DNA from: Dioscorea cayenensis subsp. rotundata
Lineage: Eukaryota > Streptophyta > Magnoliopsida > Dioscoreales > Dioscoreaceae
Assembly: GCF_009730915.1 (NCBI RefSeq)
Contig: NC_052484.1
Location: 2,260,054 to 2,324,053 of the forward strand
DNA: 64,000 nucleotides
Direction of reading: 5' to 3'
Both the position numbers and the translations under genes were made by a program. Below are positions 33,771 through 45,304 of the stretch, piece by piece. Within the stretch, counting starts at the first letter, position 1. The number at the start of each line of letters is the position of its first letter. The notes under the pieces were generated by a model that had not been told where the DNA came from, made no database searches, and was given only the letters and a program-made list of their open reading frames with translations.

Positions 33771-35301
33771 TGTGAAGCTTGACTGGAGAAAACTTTGAAG
33801 TCTTTGACCGTTGACTGGAGCATGTTTGTGGACCCACCAGCTTCACATGTTTCCCTTGATTTGTGGATCTGGTCGGCTATAATAATGGAGGTTTATTTCT
33901 TGGCTTTTGGAGGCTGAATTTAGGGGTTTGGTTTTCTTTCATTCTTTGAGTTTTAGAGAGAAGACAGCAAGCTTGTGAAAATATCAACCTTTCTCTTGGG
34001 ATTGTCGGCGACCGAAGAAGGTGGGTACCAGCTCAACCTCTTCCTTGGAAGCTCCGGCGACTGAAGAATCAATTCTTTGCCGGCAACTCATCGGAGAAAT
34101 TAGAAGTATGTGCCTTGCTATTGTGTTGAATGCTTGGTTTTTGTGTGGTTGTTTTGTTATTTTTGTGTCTTGTTAAAGCATTTATTTCTAACTCTTGTAT
34201 TGAGAATGTTGAATCCGAGAATTTTCTGAGTATGTTCTGCCAATGATGAATTGTGTTGATCATCTTGGGTTGTTATGTGTAGCATGCCTTCGTAATTTAA
34301 TTTATTTAGATCTATGTATGCATGTTGTAACCTTGAACTTGATGAAGAACCTGCAACCTTGATGTGTTATAATTCTGATTTTTTTAAAGCTTGATCATAT
34401 AATCATGTTTTTACTTTAGTCTTTATATGTGTTTAATTGCTGGTAAGCATGAGATTTTGGAACTATGCATGAATCTTAATTTTTTTTGTATCTGATTTTC
34501 TGAAATTTTCTGAATTTTGATTGCTTTATTATGTTTATAAATTCTGTTTATTATTTTTATATGCACATGACATCTGGATTTAATTTATGTATACACCCGC
34601 GTAAGCATGATGTCATTCAAAGCATGTTTTGTTTAGTTGATTTGTCTCATTATGTGTTTATATATTTAATTGTGCATGTGTATTCTGCAACCTTGGTATG
34701 TCTACTTTATGGTAGCAATTAAATGTTAAAGCATGGCGTTTTTCTAAATCAGTCATGTTAGTTTGTTATATATGTCCATATTTAAAGATGCATGGCTGTT
34801 CTGATGCCATATTTGATCTTTGAAATTTTGAATGTTTGATGTTGATCATTTGGTATTTGGGTAGAAGGTTTGCCTGAGTCCTTGCTATTAGGGTTGTAAT
34901 TCATCCTTTTTGGGTTTAGTTGTAAGTTTAGGCCTGGCCCAAAACTTGTAAATCTAAGTATAGATTATTTTGTAGGGTAGATCCTGTAGTGAGCTCAAAT
35001 TTGCGGGATTTGTTGAACCCAATTTCGTAGCTCGGAACCAAGTAGACTCTCGCATCCGTATAATTATGCATTTAAGTGTGTGGTTAAATTAATAAATTAT
35101 TTATTTTATTTGTTTATTTATTTATCTTGTTCTTACATGATTTAATTGGTATTTTATTTTATTATTTTGTATTTGTTACTTATTTAATTATTTATTTAAG
35201 TTAATTATTTTTGTCAGGTGTTTTATTTGGTATTTTCTCCGTTGGACGCGGCCGATCTGTCAGCGAGTCCGGCTCTGGAGCTGAGGCGTTACAGATTAAA
35301 A

Positions 35302-35314
35302 TGGTATCAAAGAG
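35302..35314 (+). other. Primer-binding site of the Ty3/gypsy element
   Basis: TGGTATCAAAGAG, two changes from the common tRNA-iMet complement TGGTATCAGAGC in the compared part. It lies eight bases after the proposed LTR end. Confidence 0.65.
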
Positions 35315-35434
35315 TTCAGTTAGATGTCACCCTTTTGATTTAAAATTTTGTCAATGTTCAAAAGTTATTTCTGAGAGTGGTCCGGGTAGTGTATCTTATT
35401 CTAAAGTTTTGTTCGTCTTTTGATCTGCAGAATC

Positions 35435-36457
35435 ATGCCTAGGGGTAGACGGCGACCTCGCAGAAGGCCTGCAAGCCCACCCCAAGAGCCCATGGACTTG
35501 GAGCAGGAGGTTCTTGACCAGTCAAATGCTGAAGAACAACCAGATCTCGCCACTCTGACAGGCATCATGAGAGAGTTGATGCTAATGATGCGTAACCAGA
35601 ACCATCAGCATGCTTCTAGAGGCAGTCGGGACCTACTGACAGAGTTTGGACAGCACGCACCATCGTTTGAAGGGACCACTGACCTGATAGTGGTCGAGTA
35701 TTGGGTCAAACAGATAGAGAGGACCTTCCGGGCTATGCAAAGCCCTGATGAAGATAAGGTTAGACTGGCTTCATACATGCTCAGAAATAGTGCAGCCTTG
35801 TGGTTTGAGAGAGAACTACGCCTCAAGGGTGAAGATGCCTTCAAGACCTGGGAACAATTCAAGGAAGCCTTTTATGCCAAGTACTTCCCATTGAGCCGTC
35901 GAGCTCAAATGGAGAGGCAATTCTTAAATTTGAAACAGGGATCGATGACTGTGGAAGAGTATGAGGCAGAATTCGACAGGTTATCACAATTTGCTCCGTC
36001 CTTGGTAGAAGATGAAAACAACAAGTCCTATCGCTTTGTAGAGGGCCTGAAGAATCACATCCGGCGAGCTCTTGTACCATTCCTGAGGCTACCCTATGTT
36101 GATGTAGTTGGTATTGCTAAGGATCTGGAGATCACATGGCAAGAGACGCAGGATTCGGGTAGACGCGAACAGCAGTGGAATCGGGGTCTGAACCCTTGGA
36201 AGAGTCAGTCTTCCGGGAGTAGCTTTGGGCACTCCAAAGGGAAACATCGGTCACGACCTTACAGCAGGCCCTCGGCTTCATCATCTGGTTCTGGCAGTAG
36301 GGGCTCAGCTGGCAGTGTTACTCAGGAGATTCGGAGTCCTACTTGTGGAGGACATCATTCTCAAGCAGAGTGCAGACGCGCAGCCCGCACGTGTTTTAGA
36401 TGCGGCAGTCAGAAACATTTTGTAGCCCAGTGTCCACAGAGCCCACCTTGGACTTAG
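35435..36457 (+). CDS. Retrotransposon gag protein, intact 340-aa frame
   Basis: An open frame begins at the ATG at 35435 (MPRGRRRP) just after a TGCAG. It contains an Arg/Pro-rich start, a gag capsid domain (LTEFGQHAPSFEG, AALWFERE, FKEAFYAKYFP, QFLNLKQG, SMTVEEYEAEF) and an Arg-rich linker. Near the C-terminus lies one CCHC knuckle, CFRCGSQKHFVAQC. It ends with a stop a few residues later. Gag would form the particle that carries element RNA, but no pol follows, so the copy could only act as a stray gag source. The reading frame has no internal stop, which is unusual next to the other decayed elements here. Confidence 0.85.
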   Translation: MPRGRRRPRRRPASPPQEPMDLEQEVLDQSNAEEQPDLATLTGIMRELMLMMRNQNHQHASRGSRDLLTEFGQHAPSFEGTTDLIVVEYWVKQIERTFRAMQSPDEDKVRLASYMLRNSAALWFERELRLKGEDAFKTWEQFKEAFYAKYFPLSRRAQMERQFLNLKQGSMTVEEYEAEFDRLSQFAPSLVEDENNKSYRFVEGLKNHIRRALVPFLRLPYVDVVGIAKDLEITWQETQDSGRREQQWNRGLNPWKSQSSGSSFGHSKGKHRSRPYSRPSASSSGSGSRGSAGSVTQEIRSPTCGGHHSQAECRRAARTCFRCGSQKHFVAQCPQSPPWT

Positions 36458-37020
36458 GGAGGTGAGGAGACAAAGAGTGCGGCAATTGAGCAGCCCTGAT
36501 CATCTGGTGGATCACGGCAGTTTGGTACTGCAAACCGTTCTCAGCAGAGTGTCTCGAGGGGCAGCCCCGATCATCTAGTTTTGGCTACGGATGGGTGGGC
36601 ATACAAATAGATCTATGATAAGTGTCTGATGAAGTTAGCACCACCTATTGCACACCTAAATATTCTTCTAGATGATTCTAGATTAATTTGAGTCAAACTA
36701 AGTTTATAGTTTGAGTATAACTCTTAGTTTGGATAAATTAGTTGAAAATGGTGATTATTAGATAAGTTAGAGTCAAATTTTAGTTAAAATCAAACCTTTA
36801 TTGTGTTAGGATATATATTAGCATATGATTGTAAGCCTATAAGCTTGTTGCTTTATTATTTGTGTGGCAGTGTGTGGTAGAGTGCCAAGTGGTGAGAGGC
36901 TTTTATTGTGTGATTAATATTATAACTTGTTGCCTCTCCACTTTGTTTCTCACAAATTCTCAGTAGTGTCAAAGTTCATGTTTTTAAGGCAGCAGCCTGA
37001 AATTGCAGAAACAAGTTATT

Positions 37021-37455
37021 TTTTGTTCTCCTATTGAATTGTAACAGCTGAAGTTGCTTTCTGGGCTATTCCTTCTATTTGTATTGACCAACAGTGAATG
37101 CATTGGAAATCAAACTATTACTTGAAACTGATTATTTGATAGATACTTTAGCACTTTGCACATATACTTATTGGAAATGTGGTATATTTTAGTGTAATGC
37201 TTAGTTCATGAGTCTTTTGGATAAGATGGTTTTTGCTTTCTCCTATTGAATTGTATTACTCGTAATAGCTGTAGTTGCTTTCTTGGCAATTCCTTATATT
37301 TATATTGATCAACAGTGACTGTAATGGAAATCAACCTCTTATTTGATACCGATTATTTGATAGATACTTTAGCACTTTGCACAAATACTTATCGGAAATG
37401 CTGTATATTTTATTGTAATGCTTAGTTCATGTGTATTGTGGATTAGATGGTTTTT
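37021..37455. repeat. Two tandem copies of about 215 bases
   Basis: Copy 1 (37021-37235) and copy 2 (37236-37455) share TCTCCTATTGAATTGTA, GATAGATACTTTAGCACTT and GTAATGCTTAGTTCATG in the same order. Roughly 85 percent of bases look alike by eye. Confidence 0.85.
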
Positions 37456-37505
37456 TAGTTCCTTATAATCCATTTTTATTTTCCAGTAGGCTCTCGCCAA
37501 TAACT

Positions 37506-37756
37506 AACTAAATTCATTGAGCAGTAATGCATGCCGTTCCACAAGCTTTGAAAATAACTTGGAAAAACACATTATAAATTTTTTGTTGTTTAATGGGGTA
37601 GTTATATATATCAATACAAATTCATTGAGCAGTAATGCATGCCGTTCCACAAACGCTTGAGCAATAATGTAAAAACTCAAACATTTTACATGGGTTTCAA
37701 ACTCAATATCAATTTTTTGTTGTTTAATGGGGTGGTTACATATATCAATACAAATT
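37506..37756. repeat. Two tandem copies of about 110-140 bases
   Basis: Both contain ATTCATTGAGCAGTAATGCA, GCCGTTCCACAA and TTTTTTGTTGTTTAATGGGG. The second copy has an insertion in the middle. Confidence 0.85.
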
Positions 37757-38576
37757 CTTGCCATAGACTATGAGAAAAAAAATATTTGTAATATAAAGTA
37801 ATATATTATCAAAGATTAAAAATAGTTTAACCATGTTATTTAAAACTATAATATTTTGTGCAATATTTTTTCATGTATTTAATTTTTGAGAAAATGTCAT
37901 ATATTTCTCAACAATTTATTAACTTATTAGAGAGAGTTATAATATTCTTTGAAATCTTAATTAATAAATAATTAAATTAATTTTGTTAGATTAATAAGAA
38001 AACTTTCATTGTGGTGTAATTTATAAAAAAAATCTTCTAATTGTAAATTTTTATCTATATTACTGTCAATAATATATTTTAACAATAAAAATCTAAAAGC
38101 TGATAAATATATTTATTGATATAATACTAACAGCTATCAATGTAAAAGAACCATTAATATTTTGAAATATTTTTAGATTAATCATTTCTACATTAATTGG
38201 GTTTTATAAAAAAAATGTCATTTTGCAGACAAGATTTGAACAAATGACACCAACACTTTTTAAAGTGAACCATTCTAACCCAACCAAACAAATGGACATT
38301 TTGTTAATTTTTTTTTTAAAGATATAAACAATCAATAAATTCAATTACTTCCACATTGCATAGGATAGGTAAAGGCATATGCAATTGACTATAAAAGCAT
38401 CCATTGCTAATTGAATTTGGTTGTGGTTTTTTTAACATTTTTCATTATTTTTTAAATAATTTATTATAATTTTATTTAAATAATTAAAACCAGGCCGGAT
38501 TACAATCATTTGTACAATGGTCATCATGTGTGTTTTAACTTTTTTTTTTTATTATTTTTTAACTGTCACGTAATTC

Positions 38577-38780
38577 ACTAGATGAAGAGTAGATTGGCCT
38601 TGATTTCATAAAGTTGTACTATGCCATCCTTAAGCAACATTCAAGCCCTTTTTGGCAAAAAGAGCAAGGAAAACAAACTAGAAAGAGATGCCCACGAAAC
38701 AACAAACTTTGAAGAGCTAAAAAGGAAGCTGTATCCTTTTAGCAAAGAGGGAACGATCGGGGTTGTGGTGTAGCAAGCAT
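38577..38780 (+). other. Possible degenerate coding fragment, family unknown
   Basis: The plus strand reads a run of charged residues (for example ALFGKKSKENKLERDAHE and FEELKRKLYPFSKEG) of about 50 codons without stops. Stops bound it on both sides, and no start or splice site was convincing. I do not recognise the family. Confidence 0.25.
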
Positions 38781-38879
38781 GAACAGCAATCCTATCTACA
38801 GGCGCATATTTTGTGATCGAGGGTTGATCACAAATATTTTAATTTGAATTTTTCATTTTTTTGGTTTTTGCAAGTGTTT

Positions 38880-39205
38880 GTGTCTCCATTGAATATACAT
38901 GGAAAGCTTATCAAAGTGCGGAAATCCATGCCAAAAACAAAATGCATCATTGATTTTGTACATTGATTTTTCTCATTTTTGGGATGCTGTGGTTTGAATA
39001 ATCTTGTATTTGTCGTGGGTTATCGTGAATAATCTTGTATTTTTCCCATTTGTTATCAGTCTATCTACTATAGTCACAGTTTGTCTCTATAATCCCTTTG
39101 TTATAAGTATTCAGTTGAATATCTATTTAATCCTTTTACTCTATCTAGTCAGTCTGTCTACTATAGCCAGTCTATCTACTATAGTCAGTCTGTCCAACAA
39201 GCAAT
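38880..39205 (+). repeat. Dispersed repeat, left copy
   Basis: This matches 42960-43350 in the same orientation: both have TCTCC(A/C)TTGAATATA, TTATCAAAGTG, AAAATGCATCATTGATTTTG and then runs of CAGTCTGTCTACTATAGT-like words. The two copies are about 4.1 kb apart. Confidence 0.8.
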
Positions 39206-39284
39206 TTATTTTAGTAAGCCTTTGTTAACAAAAATAAAATGAGATTGTTGAATATGGTTAAATGACTTTTCTGTCAATTTCTGC

Positions 39285-39415
39285 AGAAAATTATAACCCT
39301 TCTTGAAGTATTCTACCCCATGATCACTGAGATTAGGGCAATAAAGGGGTTGTGTTTTGATGGGAAAAATCTACTTCTCATTGTTCATGGAGTTGCTCAG
39401 ATTTGGAGGAGAAAC
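39285..39415 (+). other. Possible degenerate exon, family unknown
   Basis: After a TGCAG the plus strand reads open for about 40 codons (EVFYPMITEIRAIKGL, LLLIVHGVAQIWRR). No family is recognised and no matching donor was set. Confidence 0.2.
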
Positions 39416-39959
39416 TACGGTTGGTTATGATTGCAGAATTGAAGAAGCTAAAATTGTCCTGCTGGTATAACTTTTGATTTAAAGGGTATGTGTGTCTTTT
39501 CAAGTGTTTAAATTTCAGTTAAATCCGTTAGTAGATGGCTGGAAAGAAACCAACGGCTGAGATTTATTTGATCATGGATGGAGAGTAAGTTCGAGGCAGT
39601 CTAGAGAAGAGATGGATCAGTTTGATCAATGGCTAGGATTGTTTGATCAAGAGTTTGGCATAAGTTCGAGGCAGAGGTTAAGTCCAGCATCGGGGTTAGC
39701 TTAGTCCAGCACTGGGGTTAGCTTCTTTGGTTGTGTGGTTCAGATTTGATCATCAAGAAGAGAGTTTAAGTTCAAGGCAAAACAGTTGGCTGGATGAAGA
39801 GAGGTGGAGTTGATCTGGTTCAAACGCGTGGGTTAATGACTAACTTGTTTCTTTTCAGTCACCGAAGTTTGTATAAAGGATGGTTTAAATGTTTTATTAG
39901 TTCTATGAGTTTTTTCTGATGATGTTTTTCTGTTAAGCCTCTGCTTGAAAGAATTTTCC

Positions 39960-40500
39960 TACTTAACTGAGTGAGTTTTGATCCAAACTTTGTATAAGAA
40001 AGTTGTTGTTCATGATCTCAACTCTTTGTGTATTGATTTTCAGAAGAAACAGAATTATACAAAATCTGGTATCTTTATTTCATTAAAGCTGATCTATGTT
40101 TTACTGATTTTCTGGTTTCTTTGAGCTTGTGTGATTTTTCCTGTTCAAGTGAATGAGATTTAAAAGTTTCTTTATATAAGAAACTTGTTCTTCAGGATCT
40201 TAACTCTCAACGTAGTGATTATCAACTACCATAGGCAGTTTAGGATACTCGTCATGTCGCCTCTTTCAGGTTTTGAAATCTATGTGATTCAAAGCGATAT
40301 AATTCATGTAATGGAGCCTGTGCAAGGTGAGGATGTAATTATTGTTTTATGAAAATTTTTAGTCTATGCATTCCATATATACTATTATACATTTTTAAAG
40401 TTTCTGTAAATTTCTTTTGTTAAACCAGTGGGTCTTGTAGACTCTCACCAGTTCCAAAAGGCGCACTTGGTTCAGTGCAAAAAGATGTACGCTGTGGCTG
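39960..40500 (+). other. Imperfect duplication and possible small exons
   Basis: Segments at about 39967-40065 and 40153-40243 are diverged copies (AAACTTTGTATAAGAAA..., then CATGATCTCAACTCT). Downstream, ATGGAGCCTGTGCAAG|GTGAGG (40312-40327) and CAG|TGGGTCTTG...GCTGTAAG|GTAATT (about 40429-40505) look like two exons with normal splice signals. They join in frame to about 30 residues, but the frame then stops. I do not recognise the product. Confidence 0.3.
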
Positions 40501-40647
40501 TAAGGTAATTTCTTTTACCCATGAGTTTTAAAAATGTTGTATGTTTTTTTTAACATAGTTTTTCTGGTGGACAGTTGAAATTTGGTGTAGTGAACAGTAA
40601 ACAAACTGGTCTCCGAAAGACCCCAAAAGAAGATGGAGGTTTGTAAC

Positions 40648-42657
40648 TAATGGTTTTGAAAACCGGACCTGCCAGTCCGCCTGGCAGGAAATTGGGTTGT
40701 AGTCCAGTCCGGGTTTATATTAATTGTTAACCGATAACTAACCCTGTCAAACCCACAAAAAAATGGTGGACCGGTTTGACCCGAACCGGGCAAACCCCGG
40801 TTTTAGGTTTTTAATTATTTTTTAATCGGATAAAAAATATTTCTTTTCATCTATACTTTCTCCTTCACGGGTTTCTTGAACTTTTTTCAGATCTTCAATC
40901 TTCATAGCAACGCAGGTTTATCTAGCTGGTTTTCCTCTTTACAAAAGCACTTAAGAATGGGTATCCTCTCACTTGTTACACGCCAAAGTTTCTTCCAATT
41001 TGGTGGGAAAAAAAGGAAAAGGATCATAATTGATCAAAGTTCTAAATCCCATCAATTCTCATGATTTTTCTTGATTTTTTTTTATTTTTTTATTTTTTTA
41101 TTTTTTTTTCAAAACATTTATCAGATGTAATTTTGATATGTTTTATTACTATGTTGTTGTTATGTTTTGTTACAATATTGTTGAAATTAAGTTTTCTTGT
41201 TTCTTATATATTTTGTTACTATTGTTGTAGTTAAGTTTTCTTGTTTCTCAAAACATTTATTAGATATATTTTTGATATGTTTTGGTCCTATATTGTTGGT
41301 AAGTTTTCTTGATTTTTAAAACATTTATTACAAGATGTATTTTTTTAAATATGTTTTATGTAAAATTATTAAAAAAACTACAATGTAAAATAAACAACAA
41401 CAAAATCATTGACAACGGCAACGGTCTTCAGGTAAATTACCACTATGGCCTCTGTAAGGTCCTTTCACAGTTGGCGAGGGATTGATCTGGCATAGTGAGG
41501 GCGCAGAGAGGTGGAGATACTAACTCCCCGTCTGTGCACGCCCTTAACTTCTCTTAAATGGGGGATGCTTGTCAATTTTTTTCCCAAAAAAAAAAAATGA
41601 TAGACACTAAAACAAAAGCAAATAAAAAGATTATAGAATGCAGTTAGTTTGGAAATAAAAGCTTTTTTTTTTTATATAAACCTGTAGTATGTGTCATTCA
41701 ATTAGGTAGATCAGAATCTTTGGGTTTTATGCTACCAGATTAAGCAAGTTTATTTGCCATTAAATTTTGTTGTCTAGGAATGAGCTCTGACATGACGTTG
41801 GACCAAGTCTTCAAAAGTTGTTTAGTTGACTTGATATGATATTTGTATCTCCAAAACACAACCATTTCTTTATATTGGAAAATATCAGTGAGGCTCAAGT
41901 AATCTGACAAAATACAAATTGATTAATAACTTGTTTGGGAACACAACTTAAGCTTCATAGCAATTGCAAATGTTTCATTATAGCTTGTAGGCTTGAAAAG
42001 AAATCCATAGCTAATGTAGCGATAAGTATCGCAAGAAAGAATTCAATATCAATTAGCAAAGAGCACTAATGGTATAGAGTAATTAGAATATAATTTATTA
42101 TAGAAATTAGAAAATATGACCATTAGTTATTCACACCTATAAAATTTTTATTTTTTCGAATAGATTGGTTGGTTGGGAGTAGAGAATTAGTTATGAATTG
42201 AAGCTACATTTTTTTTGTAAGTAGATTTGTAAGTTAATTTATTAGTTTTTATCTTAAAAACCTAGTTGATGAAAGATTTGAAATTGGTGTATTATTAAAT
42301 AAAAAAATTTAAGTATGAATTAATCATACAATAAATAATTTTTATGATTACAAAGATAAGATTTTAAAACTTTTAAAAATTTAAAGTTAATAATGAGGTC
42401 GTAAATTAAATTTATAAGTTATTATTATAATATAAGATTTTAAAAACTATATCGGTTTAAACTTAGATGAGGCCCCATTTAAGAGGCCTGGTTGCTTCAT
42501 TGGCTTTACCCTTGATCCGCCAAAAGTTGTTCATGTATAATATATATATATATATGACATCATCCAGTCCGATCGAAATGGGCCATCCGGTCGAACCGCT
42601 TGACCCGTGGCCCAAATACGAGACCGGTTCGCTCTATGGTCCGGTTTTCAAAACATT
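40648..42657. mobile_element. TIR element with GTTTTGAAAACCGGACC ends, possible MULE-type
   Basis: The left end (TAATGGTTTTGAAAACCGGACC, read from 40648) and right end (complement of about 42637-42657) are inverted copies. The flanks GTTTGTAAC (40639-40647) and GTTTATAAC (42658-42666) agree at 8 of 9 bases, which suggests a 9-bp target duplication. Next to both ends lie ACCGG-rich words (GGACCGGTTTGACCCGAACC, GGCCATCCGGTCGAACC). No transposase is seen inside. The interior includes a further repeat at 41400-41600. Confidence 0.6.
41395..41600 (+). repeat. Retroposon-like unit ending in a poly(A) run
   Basis: A GC-richer stretch (GGTCCTTTCACAGTTGGCGA..., GTGAGGGCGCAGAGAGGTGG..., CTCCCCGTCTGTGCACGCCC) inside AT-rich DNA ends with TTTTTTTCCC and twelve A residues (to about 41598). 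It has the size of a SINE, but no clear polymerase III boxes or target duplication were found. Confidence 0.35.
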
Positions 42658-42959
42658 GTTTATAACTATAGATTCATCATACAACATAATAGAAGTTTAT
42701 ACTAACTAAATATGTCTATGCATTCCTTATATATATATATATATATACATCTAACATTTTTACAGTTCAAAATTTGTAACAACTTTTTGCCAAATATGGT
42801 GCCAGAAAAGCTGATGACTATAAAATTACAAGAAACAAGGTTTGTTTTAATTTTTTTTCTTTAATTGTAAAATGAAGATTAATGGTGGCTGACTTCTTTC
42901 ATATGTAGGAAACTAATATTCAACTTGAAAACTCCCAATTACAATTTTCTTTTTTGTTG

Positions 42960-43370
42960 CAGACATCTCCCTTGAATATAAATGAGAAGATTATCAAAGT
43001 GTGGAAAGCCATACCAAAACACAAAATGCATCATTGATTTTGTACATTGATTTTTCCATTTTTGGGATGTCGTGGTTTGAATAATGTTGTATTTTTCGTG
43101 GTTTGTTGTGAATAATCCTGTATTTTTTTTTGTTAATATGTCTATTATAATCAGTCTGCCTCTATAATCCATCTATTATAAGTATTTGGTTAAATACACT
43201 TTTCAATCCCTCTAAAATAGTTAGTCTGTCTACTATAATTATTGCTTCTATAACTCCTCTATTAGAAGTACTCGGTTAAATACCCTATTTAATCTCTACT
43301 ATAGTCTCTATTATTGTCAGTCTGTCTACTATAGTCAGTCTGCCTCTATAATTCCACTTTTATAATTTGC
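42960..43370 (+). repeat. Dispersed repeat, right copy
   Basis: Partner of 38880-39205. Here the CAGTCTGTCTACTATA-type motif is repeated more often (about 43150-43350), showing local expansion. Confidence 0.8.
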
Positions 43371-44440
43371 CTGTCAAAAAAAATCTCCCTATTTGCATAA
43401 ATGAAAAATCTTGGTCATCAATTTTTCTGTCCATAGCCCTCTACCTAGGGCTGGACATGGACTGGGTCAAGACCTCTACCTTGGGTTGGACTAGGTTGAG
43501 CTAGCCTCATACAAGCATCCATATGTTCAGGCTTGGTTAAGATCGGGCCTCAATCAAGTTATATTAAAGACTTTTAAAGATTTTACACCAATAGTGTTTT
43601 AGCTTTTAAGAAATTTTCCACCATCATTTGCCAGTAAAGCTCTATTAAAGACTTGGAGGTTGATGATACCTCAACCACCCATGTTTTGAGGTCTGTAAAT
43701 CCTACTCTATTCAACCAGTTGCATTTCTGTCGCAACTTTGGCCTTTCTAGAGAAAATCTCATCGTATTTTATCAATTTTTAATCACCCAAGATGATAGTT
43801 TAAACACTAACATCCAATAAACTTGAATCGTGGAAAGAAAATTGTGTCTTTGGTTTAAAAAGTTTTTAATTGCATTTTTTTTAATAGAATCAATGATTGT
43901 AAGGTCAAATTTGTCAATAAAATTTAAAATAAATCATTCTATTATATTCCATACAATAAATATTAATTATTTAATTGATATTAATTAAATGAAATATTTC
44001 ATTATTTATATTGCAAATTAATTTACTGATATTTTATTTGAAATATTGAAATAAATTAATTACAATAAAGCATTCTTTTATATTCCATGCAAGTCACAAA
44101 ATTTTTAATTAATACCATTTAATGAATAGAGTTCTCTTCTTAAAATCCTTTTGTTTAACAAATGCAATGAATGCAATCAAGGGTTTAAACATTCAGCCCT
44201 GCACATTCACCTCGTGAGCTGAAGTTTGGACTATAAGCTCGCATCTATAATCGATCGAGGACTTGACCATTACCACGATTATGCCCAACAAGTTTCAAAT
44301 ACAAGTAATAAAATGCTCACACAAACACCTTACCTAGTGGGTCTAATGTCATTAGACCAAGAGCCGTTAACAAAATAGTTTATCCATATTTATTTATAAT
44401 AAATTAATTAATATCAAATACAACCAAAATAAACACACAT
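43371..44440. other. Intergenic region
   Basis: No gene is recognised. Repeat-like words occur (GGGCTGGACATGGACTGGG at 43449), but no ends were set. Confidence 0.45.
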
Positions 44441-44453
44441 AAAAAAAATTCTT

Positions 44454-44665
44454 CCATTAAAATTGAGAGGTCTTGAGTCCAAAATCCAAATCTCTCAACT
44501 CACAATGCGTAGGGTCCTTTATGAGAGGGTTGAATATTCTCTCTCCCCTCCATGGTTGCATAGCAGAGGGGATTTAATTATTCCTAGAAGGTCATTCAAG
44601 CCATCATAACTAGTGCATCTTTATAGCTACGCATGCTTTTGTCAAAATAAAGAAAAAAAAAAAAA
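44454..44665 (+). mobile_element. SINE-like element, copy B, with poly(A) tail and target duplication
   Basis: The body is the reverse complement of copy A and copy C; for example GGTCATTCAAGCCA (44590-44603) corresponds to TGGCTTGAATGACC in copy A. It has a decayed B box (GGTCTTGAGTCC, 44469-44480) and ends in a run of thirteen A residues. The 13 bases AAAAAAAATTCTT occur at 44441-44453 and 44658-44670, a plausible target-site duplication that overlaps the tail. This copy fixes the element's orientation as plus and its 3' end. Confidence 0.75.
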
Positions 44666-44989
44666 TTCTTGTCATCATCACTAATGCCGTATTAATTCAC
44701 TAAAAGCCAAGCAATGCTACATATAAACTGATTTCTAGAAATACATATCCCACCAAATGTTCACATAGGGATCATACACCTCCTGGCTCTCTACTTTCAT
44801 AATTCCATGTGTGACCCAAACGGCAAGCCAACAATGTCATACCTTAGACGGAGCGTTCTATGATTTACATAGTGTCATTCACCATCCTATTCATCACATA
44901 ACCTTCTCTTCTACTCCTCCCATAAATACCTCATATAATTTCAAATATGTGATTCACTTCGTTATTAATTAATATTAATTAGAAAAGCC

Positions 44990-45056
44990 ATGGCTTCATG
45001 GACAACCTTCTTGTGCTTGGCTCTAACTCTTCTTTGCTTCATTCAATCTTCTCTTG
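44990..45056 (+). pseudogene. Orphan first exon encoding a signal peptide
   Basis: The ATG at 44990 opens MASWTTFLCLALTLLCFIQS, a textbook secretory signal, and after 67 bases reaches CTTG|GTATGC, a good donor in phase 1. A TATA-like CATAAATA lies at 44923. No following exon was found before unrelated repeat sequence begins near 45305. The rest of the gene was probably lost or displaced. The family cannot be told from the signal peptide. Confidence 0.5.
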
Positions 45057-45304
45057 GTATGCCTATGCATTGCTATTAATCTCAAAGGAAAAAAAATCAC
45101 ATGGTTAAAGGTATTAGTATTATATTTCATACATACATAAGATATCATATATATTGTTTATGTTTCACTATGATATAATTTTTTTTTCACTAAAAAAGTT
45201 AGGCTATAGCAATTAAATTTAAAAGTAAATTTATAAATTTATCGCTGTAAATCTCTATAACGGCTGATTTTCAAATCCATCACTAGATTACCAACGTCAT
45301 ATTT

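Larger units (their letters stand above)
33771..36600 (+). mobile_element. Truncated Ty3/gypsy element: 5' LTR, primer site and gag only
   Basis: A candidate 5' LTR (33771-35293, TGTGAAGC...GTTACA) is followed by TGGTATCAAAGAG (35302-35314), close to the initiator-tRNA-Met primer site, and then gag. After gag the sequence stays element-like for about 140 bases and then becomes unrelated DNA. There is no protease, reverse transcriptase, integrase or 3' LTR, so the element is truncated. The gag type (Arg/Pro-rich start, a single CCHC knuckle) fits the Del/Tekay group of chromoviruses. The left LTR edge is my best guess from the TG...CA rule. Confidence 0.7.
36601..38560. other. AT-rich region with two local tandem duplications
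   Basis: No gene is recognised. It contains the repeat pairs at 37021-37455 and 37506-37756. A TATA-rich, CTCAG-ending stretch at 36640-36965 could be a small LTR or a leader, but no partner was found. Confidence 0.45.
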
